In this document: positions 42,548 through 52,475 of the stretch, piece after piece
Layout of the letters: every line of letters begins with the position of its first letter
Numbering within the stretch: position 1 is the first letter of the stretch
DNA from: JAABSX01 sp964480455
GTDB lineage: Bacteria; Bacteroidota; Bacteroidia; Cytophagales; Microscillaceae
Assembly (NCBI GenBank): GCA_964480455.1
Contig: CAYZQI010000003.1
Location: 1-64,000, forward strand
DNA: 64,000 nucleotides
Direction: 5' to 3'
Notes under the pieces: generated by a model
What the model saw: only the letters and a program-made list of their open reading frames with translations
Databases searched by the model: none
Told to the model about the DNA's origin: nothing
Position numbers and translations under genes: made by a program

Positions 42548-43483
42548 TTAATTTGAATCAATAAATAATGAACTAATAGACTCATACTCGTGCACTCTTC
42601 GGATAGCGGTTGCAAAAAGTTGTGCAACGTTGAGCACTTTAATCTTTTTAGACTCTCTGCGAAGTGGAATGGTATTCGTAACTGCTACATCTTCTAATAC
42701 TGAGTGTTCAAGATTTTCGTGGGCTTTCCCAGATAACAAAGGGTGTGTGCATACGGCACGTACACTTTTTGCTCCTTTTTCTTTGATAATCTCGGCGGCA
42801 CGGCAGATAGTACCTCCTGTATCAATAATATCATCAACCAATATCACATTGGCTCCTTCTACATCACCAATGACTTGCATTGAAGCTATCTCATTGGCAC
42901 GTTTGCGATGCTTATCGCACACTACCATATCTGCATTGAACATTTTAGCATAATTTCTGGCTCTTCCTACGCCGCCTACATCTGGGGCTGCAAAAACTAG
43001 GTTGTCAAGCTGCAGGCTTTCTACATACGGTACAAATACAGCCGAACCATTGAGGTGATCCACAGGAAAATCAAAAAAGCCTTGTATTTGCCCTGCGTGC
43101 AAATCGCAGGTCATGAGCCTATCGGCACCTACCGAAGAGAGTAAATTGGCTACTACCTTGGCTGCGATAGCTACCCTTGGTTTGTCTTTTCTGTCTTGGC
43201 GTGCATAGCCAAAATAAGGCATCACTACGGTAACATATTTTGCAGAGGCTCTGCGTGCAGCATCTATCATCAGGATAAGTTCCATGAGATTGTCAGCGGG
43301 AGGGAAAGTAGATTGGACAAGAAACACATCACAACCACGCACAGACTCTTCAAAAAAGGGAGACATCTCGCCATCACTGAAGCGTTGAAGGGTCATCTTT
43401 CCAAGTGGCTTTCCATAGGCTTTGGCAATGTTTTCAGAAAGATAAAGAGATTCAGAACCTGAGAATATTTTTACGGAAGCCAT
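42548..43483 (-). CDS. prs: Ribose-phosphate pyrophosphokinase
   Basis: 311 aa, makes PRPP from ribose-5-phosphate and ATP. Features: FSDGEMSPFFEESVRGCDVF, the ATP-binding YFGYARQDRKDKPR (with Arg pair) and the PRPP loop VDDIIDTGGT. Cytoplasmic, first gene of the prs-rplY-pth group, downstream of a tRNA with its own terminator. Confidence 0.98.
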   Translation of the reverse strand: MASVKIFSGSESLYLSENIAKAYGKPLGKMTLQRFSDGEMSPFFEESVRGCDVFLVQSTFPPADNLMELILMIDAARRASAKYVTVVMPYFGYARQDRKDKPRVAIAAKVVANLLSSVGADRLMTCDLHAGQIQGFFDFPVDHLNGSAVFVPYVESLQLDNLVFAAPDVGGVGRARNYAKMFNADMVVCDKHRKRANEIASMQVIGDVEGANVILVDDIIDTGGTICRAAEIIKEKGAKSVRAVCTHPLLSGKAHENLEHSVLEDVAVTNTIPLRRESKKIKVLNVAQLFATAIRRVHEYESISSLFIDSN

Positions 43484-43522
43484 GTTCAGTTTATGCTAAA
43501 TTGCTAATGCTATAAAATAAAA

Positions 43523-43551
43523 TTAACAATGCAAGGTGTTTGCATTGTTAA
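43523..43551 (-). terminator. Terminator of the tRNA-Gln transcript
   Basis: Perfect 12-bp stem TTAACAATGCAA/TTGCATTGTTAA with a 5-nt loop (ACACC on the minus strand), followed by TTTTATTTT. It begins 8 nt after the tRNA 3' end, so it ends that transcript before prs. Confidence 0.85.
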
Positions 43552-43558
43552 CTTTCTG

Positions 43559-43631
43559 TTGGTCTACTAGGGCTCGAACCTAGACTCTTCTGAACCAAAA
43601 TCAGACGTGTTGCCAGTTACACCATAGACCA
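43559..43631 (-). tRNA. tRNA-Gln (anticodon UUG)
   Basis: 73 nt. Minus-strand acceptor stem TGGTCTA pairs with TAGACCA; the D arm, the anticodon stem TCTGA/TCAGA with loop TTTTGGT (anticodon TTG at 34-36, reads CAA/CAG) and the T arm with GGTTCGAGCC are all present. No encoded CCA (ACA follows). The gene has its own terminator, 43523-43551. Confidence 0.96.
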
Positions 43632-43702
43632 TTTTTGTATTTATGTGCAAAGTTAGAAAGTTTTTTTTGAATTGCAAAACTTGTCTAAAAAATTTTTAAT
43701 TT

Positions 43703-44677
43703 TTATTTGGTTCTATCAATGGTAAACTGCACTAAATCCAGCAAAGCTTGTTTATGTTCAGAATTGGGAAAGGTAGCCAAGATTTCATTGGCTTCTTGCT
43801 GGAAGTATTTCATCACTTCTTGGGTGTAGGCAATACCTCCACTCTGCCTTACAAATTCTATGACCTCTTGTACTTTACGTGGCTTATGGCTTTGATTTTT
43901 GACCAAGTTGATGATGCGTCTTTTATCACCTGAGCTGGCTTTGCTAAGGGCATAAATGAGCGGTAGGGTCATTTTTTTTTCTTTGATGTCAATGCCAAGG
44001 GGTTTGCCTATTTCAGCGGTGCCATAATCAAACAAATCATCTTTGATTTGGAATGCCATGCCTACTTTTTCGCCAAAAGCCTGTGCCTTTTTGATAGTGA
44101 CTTCGTCTGCCCCTACCGAGCTAGCACCCACTCCACAGCAAGAGGCGATAAGTGAAGCCGTTTTTTGGCGGATAATTTCATAATAGACCTCTTCGGTGAT
44201 ATCAAGTCGGCGTGCTTTTTCTATTTGTAGAAGTTCTCCTTCGCTCATCTCGCGTACTGCATTAGAGACAATTTGTAACAGTGTGAAATCACCATTATCA
44301 ATAGAAAGCAGTAAACCTCGTGAAAGCAGAAAATCGCCTACTAATACAGCTATTTTATTTTTCCAGAGTGCATTAATAGAGAAAAAGCCTCTTCGATAAT
44401 TTGCCTCATCTACCACATCATCATGCACTAAAGTAGCAGTGTGCAAAAGCTCTATCAGGGCGGCACCCCTGTAGGTAGCGTCTATAATTTCACCACACGT
44501 ACCTGCCATCAAAAAGACAAACATGGGTCTGATTTGCTTGCCTTTTCTTCTTACGATATAGCCCATGATTTTATCGAGCAGTGAAACTTCTGTTTTCATA
44601 TACCCTCTAAACTTCTCTTCAAAGAGTTTCATCTCTTCTTGAATAGGGGCTTTTATATCTTGTATTTTGGTTTTCAT
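43703..44677 (-). CDS. Long-chain polyprenyl diphosphate synthase (quinone side chain)
   Basis: 324 aa all-alpha trans-prenyltransferase. First Asp-rich motif DDVVDE in LVHDDVVDEANYRRG, second DDLFDYG, plus GKQIRPMFVFLMA. Family members make octaprenyl or similar chains for quinones. Chain length cannot be read reliably. It lies in the same direction as prs, with a tRNA between them, and is not followed by a related gene. Confidence 0.92.
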   Translation of the reverse strand: MKTKIQDIKAPIQEEMKLFEEKFRGYMKTEVSLLDKIMGYIVRRKGKQIRPMFVFLMAGTCGEIIDATYRGAALIELLHTATLVHDDVVDEANYRRGFFSINALWKNKIAVLVGDFLLSRGLLLSIDNGDFTLLQIVSNAVREMSEGELLQIEKARRLDITEEVYYEIIRQKTASLIASCCGVGASSVGADEVTIKKAQAFGEKVGMAFQIKDDLFDYGTAEIGKPLGIDIKEKKMTLPLIYALSKASSGDKRRIINLVKNQSHKPRKVQEVIEFVRQSGGIAYTQEVMKYFQQEANEILATFPNSEHKQALLDLVQFTIDRTK

Positions 44678-45295
44678 ATATTCTTTGCTGTAGAACTTAT
44701 TATTTTTTTATGTTTTGAGACTTCATTCCACACACTTAGTTTACCAATAAAAAAATCACAAAACATACTATAATGAAGTGTTTAAAAGTTTAGTTTGGTA
44801 TGAAAACTATTAAATAGGTGTTAAAAATGAATTATGCTAAGATTGTTTAGCCAAATTACACGCCTGCCATTGTGCCCGATCCCAATGTAGTGGTATTTTG
44901 CTGTAAATATACACTAAAAGCAATGGATTAGCCAAATTTTAGTTTTGAAGGCTTAGCATTCCTCCCAGACCATTCAATGGTGAACCTGCTCAGTGCAGTG
45001 TTATCTAGTGCAAACAAACACAAGTATTTGCAGAAAATCTTTTCACACAAAATATAATCTACTGGCTCCTTTTTATCAACTCAATGCCACAAACTAACCA
45101 CAGGGGATAGCGTTAATCCTTTTGCTACCTAAGGCAATTTGTTTGAACTTCACATTTTTTCTTTAATTTTGGTTTTGTAATGATGTTTAGTAATAATTTA
45201 AAAATCACACAACACATTTCTACAAGAAAATCATTGATTTTCAGTTAATTGTAACCTAATAAATCAATCTCCCATCTTTTATTTATCTAAAATCT
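44678..45295. other. 618-nt gene-free stretch
   Basis: AT-rich, with no ORF above 60 codons, tRNA or clear repeat seen. The right part holds the probable promoter of the amidohydrolase (45142-45171). Confidence 0.6.
45142..45171 (+). promoter_or_regulatory. Possible promoter of the amidohydrolase gene
   Basis: TTTG at 45142-45145, an 18-nt spacer and TAATTTTG at 45164-45171, a Bacteroidota-type promoter. It would give a leader of about 117 nt before the ATG at 45296. Confidence 0.4.
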
Positions 45296-46948
45296 ATGAA
45301 AAAATTATACTTCTTGTTTGTGCTTGCATTGTGCTGGTCTTGCCAATCTCCCACCAAAGTAGATTTAATTGTTCACAATGCCATGGTCTATACGGTTGAT
45401 GACACATTCAGCACTGCTGAGGCATTTGCCGTCAAAGATGGTAAATTTGTTGCCATTGGAAAATCTACTGATATACGCTCAAAATACAGTGCCGAAAAAA
45501 TAATAGATGCCCAAGGCAAGGCAGTCTATCCAGGTTTGATAGATGCACATTGTCATTTCTACAGATATGGAGAGGTGCTCCAGAGCGTCGATTTGGTAGG
45601 CACAACCTCTTACCAAGAAGTGATAGAACGCATACAAACTTTTAGAGCCAAAAACCCTGACCAAAGTTGGATAACTGGGCACGGCTGGGACCAGAACGAC
45701 TGGGATACACAAAGCTTCCCTAACAAAATGCCCTTAGATACACTCTTTGAAGAAATACCCGTTTACCTTTCAAGAATAGACGGACACGCTGCACTCGTTA
45801 ATCAAAAAGCTCTTGAGCTGGCAGGCATCAGCGAAAACACGCCTGACATAGAAGGCGGACTCATCGAAAAAAAAGAAGGCAAACTGACGGGCATCTTGAT
45901 AGACAATGCCAAAAAATTGGTAAGTGATAAAATACCAGCGGTTACCCCCAAAGAGATGGAGAAAATTTTGTTTGAGGCACAAGAAAAATGCTTTGCCGTA
46001 GGGCTAACCAGTGTGCAAGATGCCGGGCTACCACGCAAAATTTTAGAAATGATAGACCAGATGAACAAAGCAAAAACGCTACAAATGCGCATCTATGCCA
46101 TGGTAGGCAACAATGCTCAAGACGTAGATTATTACTTAAACAAAGGAGCTTACAAAACCGAATTTCTCAGCATCAGGTCTGTAAAAGTGTATGCCGATGG
46201 AGCACTGGGCTCGCGTGGTGCTTGCTTGCTGAAGCCCTACCATGATGCTCCACAACAAAATGGCTTTCTGCTCTCAAGCCCTGAACAAATGCAAATTTGG
46301 ATTGAAAAAATAGCTCAAAAAGGCTTTCAAATCAATACGCATTGCATTGGCGACTCTGCCAACCGCATTATTTTAGACCTCTACGCCCAGCAACTCAAAG
46401 GTAAAAATGACCAACGCTGGCGCATAGAACATGCCCAGGTCATCGCTCCTGAAGATTTTGATAAGTTTGGTAAATATGCCATTATCCCCTCTGTGCAGCC
46501 TACACACGCCACTTCGGATATGTTTTGGGCAATTGATAGGCTAGGTAAAGAACGCCTCCGTGGAGCTTATGCCTACCAAGACCTGTTGAAACAAAATCAG
46601 ATGCTTGCACTTGGAAGTGATTTTCCTGTAGAAGACATCAACCCTCTTTATGGTTTTTATGCTGCCGTAGCCCGCAAAGATGACAAGGGCAATCCTGTTG
46701 ATGGCTTCCAAATGGAAAATGCCCTCAGTCGCGAAGATGCTTTGCGTGGTATGACCATCTGGGCGGCTTTTGCAGCTTTTGAAGAAAAAGAAAAAGGCAG
46801 TATTGAAATAGGAAAACTGGCTGATTTTGTCATCTTAGAAAAAGATATTCTCAAAATACCTGAGGCAGAGATTCGTAGCGTAAAAGTAAATCAAACCTAC
46901 TTGGGTGGAAAAATGGCATACAATCGTGCCAATGAGGTGAAGCAATAG
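45296..46948 (+). CDS. Amidohydrolase family lipoprotein (YtcJ-like)
   Basis: 550 aa. Signal peptide with lipobox-like LCWSCQS (Cys16), so probably a lipoprotein. Metal-dependent hydrolase features: PGLIDAHCHF (H-x-H), GALGSRGACL, INTHCIGDSAN, RIEHAQVI and LGSDFPVEDI. The amidohydrolase_3 family acts on N-acyl amino acids, formamides and similar; substrate unknown. Stands alone. Confidence 0.9.
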   Translation: MKKLYFLFVLALCWSCQSPTKVDLIVHNAMVYTVDDTFSTAEAFAVKDGKFVAIGKSTDIRSKYSAEKIIDAQGKAVYPGLIDAHCHFYRYGEVLQSVDLVGTTSYQEVIERIQTFRAKNPDQSWITGHGWDQNDWDTQSFPNKMPLDTLFEEIPVYLSRIDGHAALVNQKALELAGISENTPDIEGGLIEKKEGKLTGILIDNAKKLVSDKIPAVTPKEMEKILFEAQEKCFAVGLTSVQDAGLPRKILEMIDQMNKAKTLQMRIYAMVGNNAQDVDYYLNKGAYKTEFLSIRSVKVYADGALGSRGACLLKPYHDAPQQNGFLLSSPEQMQIWIEKIAQKGFQINTHCIGDSANRIILDLYAQQLKGKNDQRWRIEHAQVIAPEDFDKFGKYAIIPSVQPTHATSDMFWAIDRLGKERLRGAYAYQDLLKQNQMLALGSDFPVEDINPLYGFYAAVARKDDKGNPVDGFQMENALSREDALRGMTIWAAFAAFEEKEKGSIEIGKLADFVILEKDILKIPEAEIRSVKVNQTYLGGKMAYNRANEVKQ

Positions 46949-46957
46949 CGCTGTTAC

Positions 46958-47166
46958 TCTTGGATTTTCAATAACCAGGTAGTAGAAAAAAACGAAATAA
47001 ACCATGGCCTGGTCGCTTTTACTCGCTATGCAAGCCAAGAGGGCTGAGCGAAGGTCAAAGCTATGAAGTGGGCAACACACTTATCAGTAAAGATAATATT
47101 TGGCACTGACACTGCCCAGCTTTTTATGCAGCCCCCGAAAAAAGACTCGCAAAAGAATTTTATTAA
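46958..47166 (+). pseudogene. Possible decayed coding fragment
   Basis: Reading 46958-47047 gives WIFNNQVVEKNEINHG..RYASQEG then a stop; a -1 shift at about 47046 continues EGQSYEVGNTLISKDNIWH to a stop at 47107, and the same frame goes on to CPAFYAAPEKRLAKEFY. The codon-like texture suggests a broken gene, but no family is recognised and chance cannot be excluded. The remainder of 46949-47402 holds nothing else. Confidence 0.25.
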
Positions 47167-47402
47167 GCGCGTTTTTATCATTGTTTCCAGACAAGTGTTG
47201 CTATGATGCTAGGCACAGCCAAGAGCAGATGCCCGAAAGATATAAGTAAATGATGAATTATGAAATTTGATTTTTTAAAGTTTTCATTTTTCTGTCCTTA
47301 TGAATAAATTTATCAGTTAAAATTTATTTTATTTGCTTGTGGTATGATTTTTACTAATTTTTTTCGTAATTGGTGTAAAATTTAGCTTTGCCAAAAAACC
47401 AA

Positions 47403-49583
47403 ATGAGAATCACTCCATTAAATCTGTTTACAATCAATACCAACTTGAAAACCACCGTGACTTGTTTTTATGTTCTTCTCATTGGCATACTCTGGGGTTG
47501 TGAGGCAAAGTTACTCAAGCAACAAGCCCTTAGGCATGCGCAAAATGGTATCATTAACCTGAGCAAATGGGATATTGAGCAAGAAAAAATCATTGACCTC
47601 AATGGCGAATGGGCTTTTTATTGGCAAACATTCAACCAAGAGGAAGTGCCCAATACCAACCCTGACTACGTTCAGGTGCCTTCCTCTTGGAATCACTACC
47701 CTTCTAATGATAAAAAATCAGCCTTTGGTTATGGTACTTATCATCTCAAAATTATTTTACCAAAAAAAAGACCTCCTCTCGCTTTCAAACTTCTCTCTCT
47801 GGGTACTGCCTACTCACTTTATGCCAATGGCAAAGAGATAGCGCAGAGCGGCACCGTGGGCACACAAAGAAGCACTACTATCCCTTACACGCTGCCTCAG
47901 GTATGCCACTTAGATAATCCCTCTGATACAGTACATATTGCCATACAAGTTGCCAACTTCCATCATCGCAAAGGTGGTTTTTGGTACAGTATTCAGCTCG
48001 GCGAAACTGCACAGATTCAGCGCAGTAGAGATAGATTAATTGCCATAGATTTGCTTCTGGCAGGCTGCCTACTGATTATGGCTTTCTATCATTTGGGAAT
48101 TTATGCTTTTCGTAAGCAAGACCACTCAGTGCTTTACTTTAGTTTAGTAAGCCTTATTTTTGTGGTTCATACCTTGATTACAGATGAGCGGTATTTATTG
48201 CATCTTTTTCCTGAGATTTCGTGGCAACTTGCCATACGTGCAGAATACCTTACTGTGTATTTGGGGTTTTCTTTTTACATTATGTTCTTTCACTCTATTT
48301 TTCCGCGTGAGTTTTCAAAAAATGTAATGCGTTGGTCAAAAGGGATAGGTTGGCTACTCTCATCAGTTGTCTTATTTGCCCCTGTGTATTTGTTTAGCTA
48401 TACCCTTGACCTGATGCAGCTACTGATGCTTACGGTGGGGGTGTATGTTTGCTACGCGCTTATCTTGGCGGTCAATCAGAAGCGTGAGGCCTCTAAGGTT
48501 TTTCTGTTGGGCTTTTTGATTTTTTCGGCTACACTTATGAACGACTTGCTATCCAATGCCAATATCATACAAACGGGCAGGTGGGTATCGCTGGGGTTTC
48601 TTATTTTTACATTTTCTCAGGCCATTGTGCTTTCTATCCGTTATGCACGCTCTTTTAGTGCTATAGAAGAACTTACTGCCGACCTTGAGCAGCGTGTAGA
48701 TAAACGTACCCAAGAGATAAGTCAGAAAAACCTCGAACTAGAGCAGCAAAAAAATGAAATTATTAGAAAAACTGAAATTATAGAGAAAAAAAACCAAAAT
48801 ATCACGGCTAGTATCAATTATGCCAGCCGCATCCAGAAAGCCATCATTGGTAATGAAGACGCAGTTAGTTCTAATTTTAAAGATTCATTTATACTTATCA
48901 AGCCTAAAGATATTGTTTCGGGTGATTTTTATTGGTACACCGAGGTAAAACGCTCGGGCATTATCAAAGAAACCGAAGAGCGGCAGTCTATCTACTTTAA
49001 AATTATCGCTGCTGCCGATTGCACAGGACACGGCATACCAGGTGCATTTATGACCGTAATGGGCAATGCACTTTTAGATGAAATCATCAACGAGAACAAA
49101 GTAACCAATCCTAGCCGTATCCTTTCAGTGCTTGACCGCAAACTACTCATGAAGCTCCAGCAGCACAATGTCAATGATGGAATGGACATAGCCATGCTTA
49201 TTTTTGATGAAGAAAATCACCAAGTAAACTTTGCAGGGGCAAATAATCCGCTCTACTATGTCAGAAATGGGGAAATGCACCAAATCAAAGGCACAAAGTT
49301 TCCAATAGGTAGTACACAATACAAGACCAAGAAAAAATTTGAGAATCATTTGATTGATTACCAGCCAGGTGATACTTTTTACATCTTTACAGATGGCTTT
49401 CAAGACCAGTTTGGTGGAGAAGAAGGCAGGAAATACTACAAAAAACAGTTCAGAGAATTGCTGCTTTCTATAAGCAATTTACCCATGAAAGAGCAAAAAA
49501 ACTATCTTGAAGAAGATCTCAAAAAATGGCAGGGTGACCAACCACAAACTGATGATATTTTGGTGATAGGCATTAAGACTTAG
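47403..49583 (+). CDS. 7TM-DISM receptor with coiled coil and SpoIIE-type PP2C phosphatase
   Basis: 726 aa from the ATG at 47403 (a TTG start at 47388 is less likely). N-terminal membrane/lipoprotein-like leader (LLIGILWGCEA), a glycosidase-like jelly-roll region (EWAFYWQTFNQ ... VPSSWNHYP), seven TM helices at about 210-430, a coiled coil at about 440-480, and SpoIIE phosphatase (about 500-726) with DIVSGDFYWY, AAADCTGHGIPGAFM, NNPLYYVRNGE, YIFTDGFQDQFGG and TDDILVIGIK. Such proteins couple ligand sensing to dephosphorylation of anti-sigma antagonists or similar; partner unknown. Confidence 0.9.
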   Translation: MRITPLNLFTINTNLKTTVTCFYVLLIGILWGCEAKLLKQQALRHAQNGIINLSKWDIEQEKIIDLNGEWAFYWQTFNQEEVPNTNPDYVQVPSSWNHYPSNDKKSAFGYGTYHLKIILPKKRPPLAFKLLSLGTAYSLYANGKEIAQSGTVGTQRSTTIPYTLPQVCHLDNPSDTVHIAIQVANFHHRKGGFWYSIQLGETAQIQRSRDRLIAIDLLLAGCLLIMAFYHLGIYAFRKQDHSVLYFSLVSLIFVVHTLITDERYLLHLFPEISWQLAIRAEYLTVYLGFSFYIMFFHSIFPREFSKNVMRWSKGIGWLLSSVVLFAPVYLFSYTLDLMQLLMLTVGVYVCYALILAVNQKREASKVFLLGFLIFSATLMNDLLSNANIIQTGRWVSLGFLIFTFSQAIVLSIRYARSFSAIEELTADLEQRVDKRTQEISQKNLELEQQKNEIIRKTEIIEKKNQNITASINYASRIQKAIIGNEDAVSSNFKDSFILIKPKDIVSGDFYWYTEVKRSGIIKETEERQSIYFKIIAAADCTGHGIPGAFMTVMGNALLDEIINENKVTNPSRILSVLDRKLLMKLQQHNVNDGMDIAMLIFDEENHQVNFAGANNPLYYVRNGEMHQIKGTKFPIGSTQYKTKKKFENHLIDYQPGDTFYIFTDGFQDQFGGEEGRKYYKKQFRELLLSISNLPMKEQKNYLEEDLKKWQGDQPQTDDILVIGIKT

Positions 49584-49658
49584 TTTTACCACAAGCACAC
49601 AAATTCTCTAAGGAACTATTTAGGCTCGTATGCTTGTGATAGAATTGGGTTCTTAAAT

Positions 49659-50069
49659 TTAATGCACATCTTCTCCTGTTATTTCATATTCTAGCTTATC
49701 GGCAGTTTCGGCAATCTCATGAATCATGTACTTAATTTCTTCTTCTGTGGCAAGGTCATACTTGATAGAGGTCATCAACTCGAGATAATCTTCGTCAGTA
49801 ATGGTTATTTTTGAGTATCCTAGTTCATAGTTCATTTCAAGCATCCTGCGAAAGTTCACATCAGGAAACTCGTGTAAACGGCAGATGGTTGAAGTAAAAA
49901 TGAGCATCAGTCCAGCTTCACGCTCAGTAAGAATTCCTCTAATGCTTTGAAAGCGCCCTTCATCAAGGGGAATCGTCAAGATGACAGTATCATCTGAGTA
50001 TTCTGTGTAGTTCCCGTTTAGTTCGTGGGCTAAATTTTCTAAATAGCCTTTTACGTTTTTCTCTTCCAT
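49659..50069 (-). CDS. YbjN-like protein of unknown function
   Basis: 136 aa, acidic, no TM. YbjN/T3S-chaperone-like fold suggested by FQSIRGILTEREAGLMLIFTSTICRL and EFPDVNFRRMLEMNYELGYSKITIT, the F-x-x-L-L-x-x-N pattern of that family, with an N-terminal domain of similar type. Function unknown (sensory transduction regulator annotation in relatives). Confidence 0.6.
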   Translation of the reverse strand: MEEKNVKGYLENLAHELNGNYTEYSDDTVILTIPLDEGRFQSIRGILTEREAGLMLIFTSTICRLHEFPDVNFRRMLEMNYELGYSKITITDEDYLELMTSIKYDLATEEEIKYMIHEIAETADKLEYEITGEDVH

Positions 50070-50286
50070 TGTTGTATTGAGTGAGTGTTTTGAAAAAATA
50101 TTGTTTTATATGATAAATTGCTTTCAAGAAGATAACAAAATTTGTACTAAATCTTAGAAAAGTTGCCTTTACTTAGATTTTCGGTTAAAATAATATTTTT
50201 TATTTAAAAAATGAAATTTTTACTCAATTCTTTTCACGCCACACACTTTTATACTACCGAAAGTAACTCGCCTTTATATGCAAAAA

Positions 50287-50322
50287 CCCAAGTATCTCCT
50301 TTGGAAAGAGGAAGTACTTGGG
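50287..50322 (-). terminator. Intrinsic terminator of accA
   Basis: On the minus strand, CCCAAGTA-CTTCC pairs with GGAG-A-TACTTGGG across a 10-nt loop, followed by TTTTTG. It starts 25 nt after the accA stop. Confidence 0.8.
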
Positions 50323-50347
50323 CTTAGTTATTTTGTATTTGTATATT

Positions 50348-51301
50348 TTATTCTATGAACACTCCCATGCTACAAAATTTATCAATACGTTGGTTGATTC
50401 TTTCCTCTGTACTCATTTTACCAAGTATTTCTAACTCAGCGAGTAAGGTTGTTTTGACGCTTTGATATACTTTGGTAGGGTTGGTATGTGCACCTGCTAA
50501 CGGTTCGGGAATGATACCATCTATTAGCCCAAAACCAAGCATATCTTTGGCTGTAAGTTTGAGGGCTTGGGCAGCTTGTTCTTTGTATTCCCAGCTTCGC
50601 CACAAGATAGAAGAGCAAGACTCAGGCGATATGACAGAGTACCAAGTATTTTCCAGCATCAATACTCTGTCGCCAATCGCAATACCCAACGCGCCTCCTG
50701 AAGCGCCTTCACCTATGATGATACAAATTACGGGCACTTTGAGCATAAACATTTCTTGTATATTGCGTGCAATTGCCTCTGCTTGCCCTCTTTCTTCTGC
50801 ACCTATACCAGGAAATGCTCCGGGGGTATCAATCAGCGTAACAATGGGTTTGTTGAATTTTTCAGCCATTTTCATAAGTCTGAGTGCTTTTCTGTAGCCT
50901 TCGGGGTTTGCCATGCCAAAGTTACGCAACTGCCTTTGCTTGGTGTTGCGCCCTTTTTGCTGCCCCACAAACATTATGGTTTGCCCTTCTACAGTACCTA
51001 GCCCTCCTACCATGGCGAGGTCGTCAGCTACGTTTCGGTCGCCGTGTAGTTCAATAAAATCTTCACAGATGGTATTAATGTAATCAAGTGTGTAGGGTCG
51101 CTCGCTGTGCCGAGAGAGTTGCACTTTTTGCCACCTTGTGAGGTTTTGGTAAGTACCCGTCTTTAATTTTTGTATATTGGCTTCTAAGGCAGTGATTGCC
51201 TCCTGAATACTGTCATCTTTTGTTTGTTGAGTGGCAAACTCCTTCATCTTTACCAGTTTTTCTTCAAGGTCGGCAATGGGCTTTTCAAAATCCAATAACA
51301 T
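50348..51301 (-). CDS. accA: Acetyl-CoA carboxylase carboxyltransferase subunit alpha
   Basis: 317 aa. N-terminal helical coiled-coil region (DFEKPIADLEEKLVKMKEFA), then the crotonase-like carboxyltransferase core with GMANPEGYRKALRLMK, DTPGAFPGIGAEERGQAEAIA and GEGASGGALGIAIGDRVLMLE. With AccB, AccC and AccD it makes malonyl-CoA for fatty acid synthesis. It stands alone, ended by the terminator at 50287-50322. Confidence 0.97.
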   Translation of the reverse strand: MLLDFEKPIADLEEKLVKMKEFATQQTKDDSIQEAITALEANIQKLKTGTYQNLTRWQKVQLSRHSERPYTLDYINTICEDFIELHGDRNVADDLAMVGGLGTVEGQTIMFVGQQKGRNTKQRQLRNFGMANPEGYRKALRLMKMAEKFNKPIVTLIDTPGAFPGIGAEERGQAEAIARNIQEMFMLKVPVICIIIGEGASGGALGIAIGDRVLMLENTWYSVISPESCSSILWRSWEYKEQAAQALKLTAKDMLGFGLIDGIIPEPLAGAHTNPTKVYQSVKTTLLAELEILGKMSTEERINQRIDKFCSMGVFIE

Positions 51302-51485
51302 ATTTTCTTTGTTTTATCCACTTTAAATTTAATTACCGCAAAATTACTTAATTTTTGGTTATTTTTTATTTATTGGAGGAGGCTTCATTTATAGTTTCAT
51401 TGACAAAGCAAATGGCTGTATCTTTATTACTCATAGGGTAGTGGGTTTAGGTGGGAGAGCGATTAGAAATAATTTTTATTTTACT

Positions 51486-51521
51486 AAAAAACCTACCTAG
51501 CAATGTACTAAGTAGGTTTTT
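51486..51521. terminator. Bidirectional-looking terminator of tsf
   Basis: AAAAACCTAC at 51486-51495 pairs with GTAGGTTTTT at 51512-51521, 16 nt between, with T-runs on both strands. It lies 30 nt after the tsf stop (minus) and would stop transcription before accA. Confidence 0.75.
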
Positions 51522-51550
51522 GAAATTATGGAAAAATTTATCTTTGTTGT

Positions 51551-52381
51551 TTATCCTATTTCTATGCGTTTAAAGCCTTTGATGCTAAGGTCTGCACTCA
51601 CCTCTTTGAGCAATTGCGCTATGTTTTTAGAGTTATCTTTTACAAAATCTTGGTGAAGCAAGGTATTGTCTTTGTAGAATTTTTTTAACTTGCCTTCCGC
51701 AATTCTATCTACTATGTTGGCAGGTTTGCCTTCTTGTAGTGCTTGTTCTCTACCTATTTCCGTTTCGCGGTCTTTGATGTCTTGGGGCACATCATCTTCA
51801 CTAAGGGCTACGGGCTTCATAGCGGCTATTTGCATGGCGATGTCTTTGCCTAAGTTAGTAACATCATTTGTACCTATGCCATTCATACCCAGCAAAACAC
51901 CTAGTTTTTTATTAGAGTGTAAGTAGGTTACTACGTTTTCTGCTTGCATCACTTCATAGGCAGAAACCTCTATTTTTTCACCGATTTTACCCATAAAATC
52001 TGTGATGTAATCTGCTACTGGTCGGCCTTCTACTTGTGTAGCAAGTAGTGCCTCTGTGTCGGCAGGTTTTTGGCTTACGGCTGCATTGAGTACTGTATTG
52101 CTAAGTTGAATAAACTCTTCATTTTTAGCGACAAAATCTGTTTCACAGTTGAGTGCAATCAATACCGCCTCTGTGTTTTCGCTGTTGCTGTGCAGGGCTA
52201 CTACCCCTTCTGTGGTTTCGCGGTCAGCACGTTTGGCTGAAATTTTTTGACCTTTTTTGCGTAAGATGGTTACTGCCTCCTCAAAATTACCATTGGCTTC
52301 TTCGAGGGCTTTTTTACAATCCATCATACCTGCGCCTGTCATTTTACGCAGTTGGTTTACGTCTTTGGCAGAGATTGACAT
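51551..52381 (-). CDS. tsf: Elongation factor Ts
   Basis: 276 aa. UBA-like N-terminus VNQLRKMTGAGMMDCKKALEEANGN and core NCETDFVAKNEEF, the EF-Tu-interacting motif. GDP-GTP exchange factor for EF-Tu. It is 300 nt after rpsB in the usual order rpsB-tsf, here with its own likely promoter at 52468-52475. Confidence 0.97.
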   Translation of the reverse strand: MSISAKDVNQLRKMTGAGMMDCKKALEEANGNFEEAVTILRKKGQKISAKRADRETTEGVVALHSNSENTEAVLIALNCETDFVAKNEEFIQLSNTVLNAAVSQKPADTEALLATQVEGRPVADYITDFMGKIGEKIEVSAYEVMQAENVVTYLHSNKKLGVLLGMNGIGTNDVTNLGKDIAMQIAAMKPVALSEDDVPQDIKDRETEIGREQALQEGKPANIVDRIAEGKLKKFYKDNTLLHQDFVKDNSKNIAQLLKEVSADLSIKGFKRIEIG

Positions 52382-52467
52382 TTTCTTCTAATGTTTAGTT
52401 TATTAAATCGTCAATAAAAAATAGTGTTGAGCAGTGAGTTGTTTTGGGGCTTACTGCTAAATGTTTG

Positions 52468-52475
52468 CAAATTTA
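52468..52475 (-). promoter_or_regulatory. Possible tsf promoter (-7 element)
   Basis: TAAATTTG on the minus strand, the same -7 element as the rplC promoter; the -33 side is only TTTA at 17 nt, so weak. It gives an 87-nt leader to tsf and lies in the otherwise feature-poor gap 52382-52681. Confidence 0.35.
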
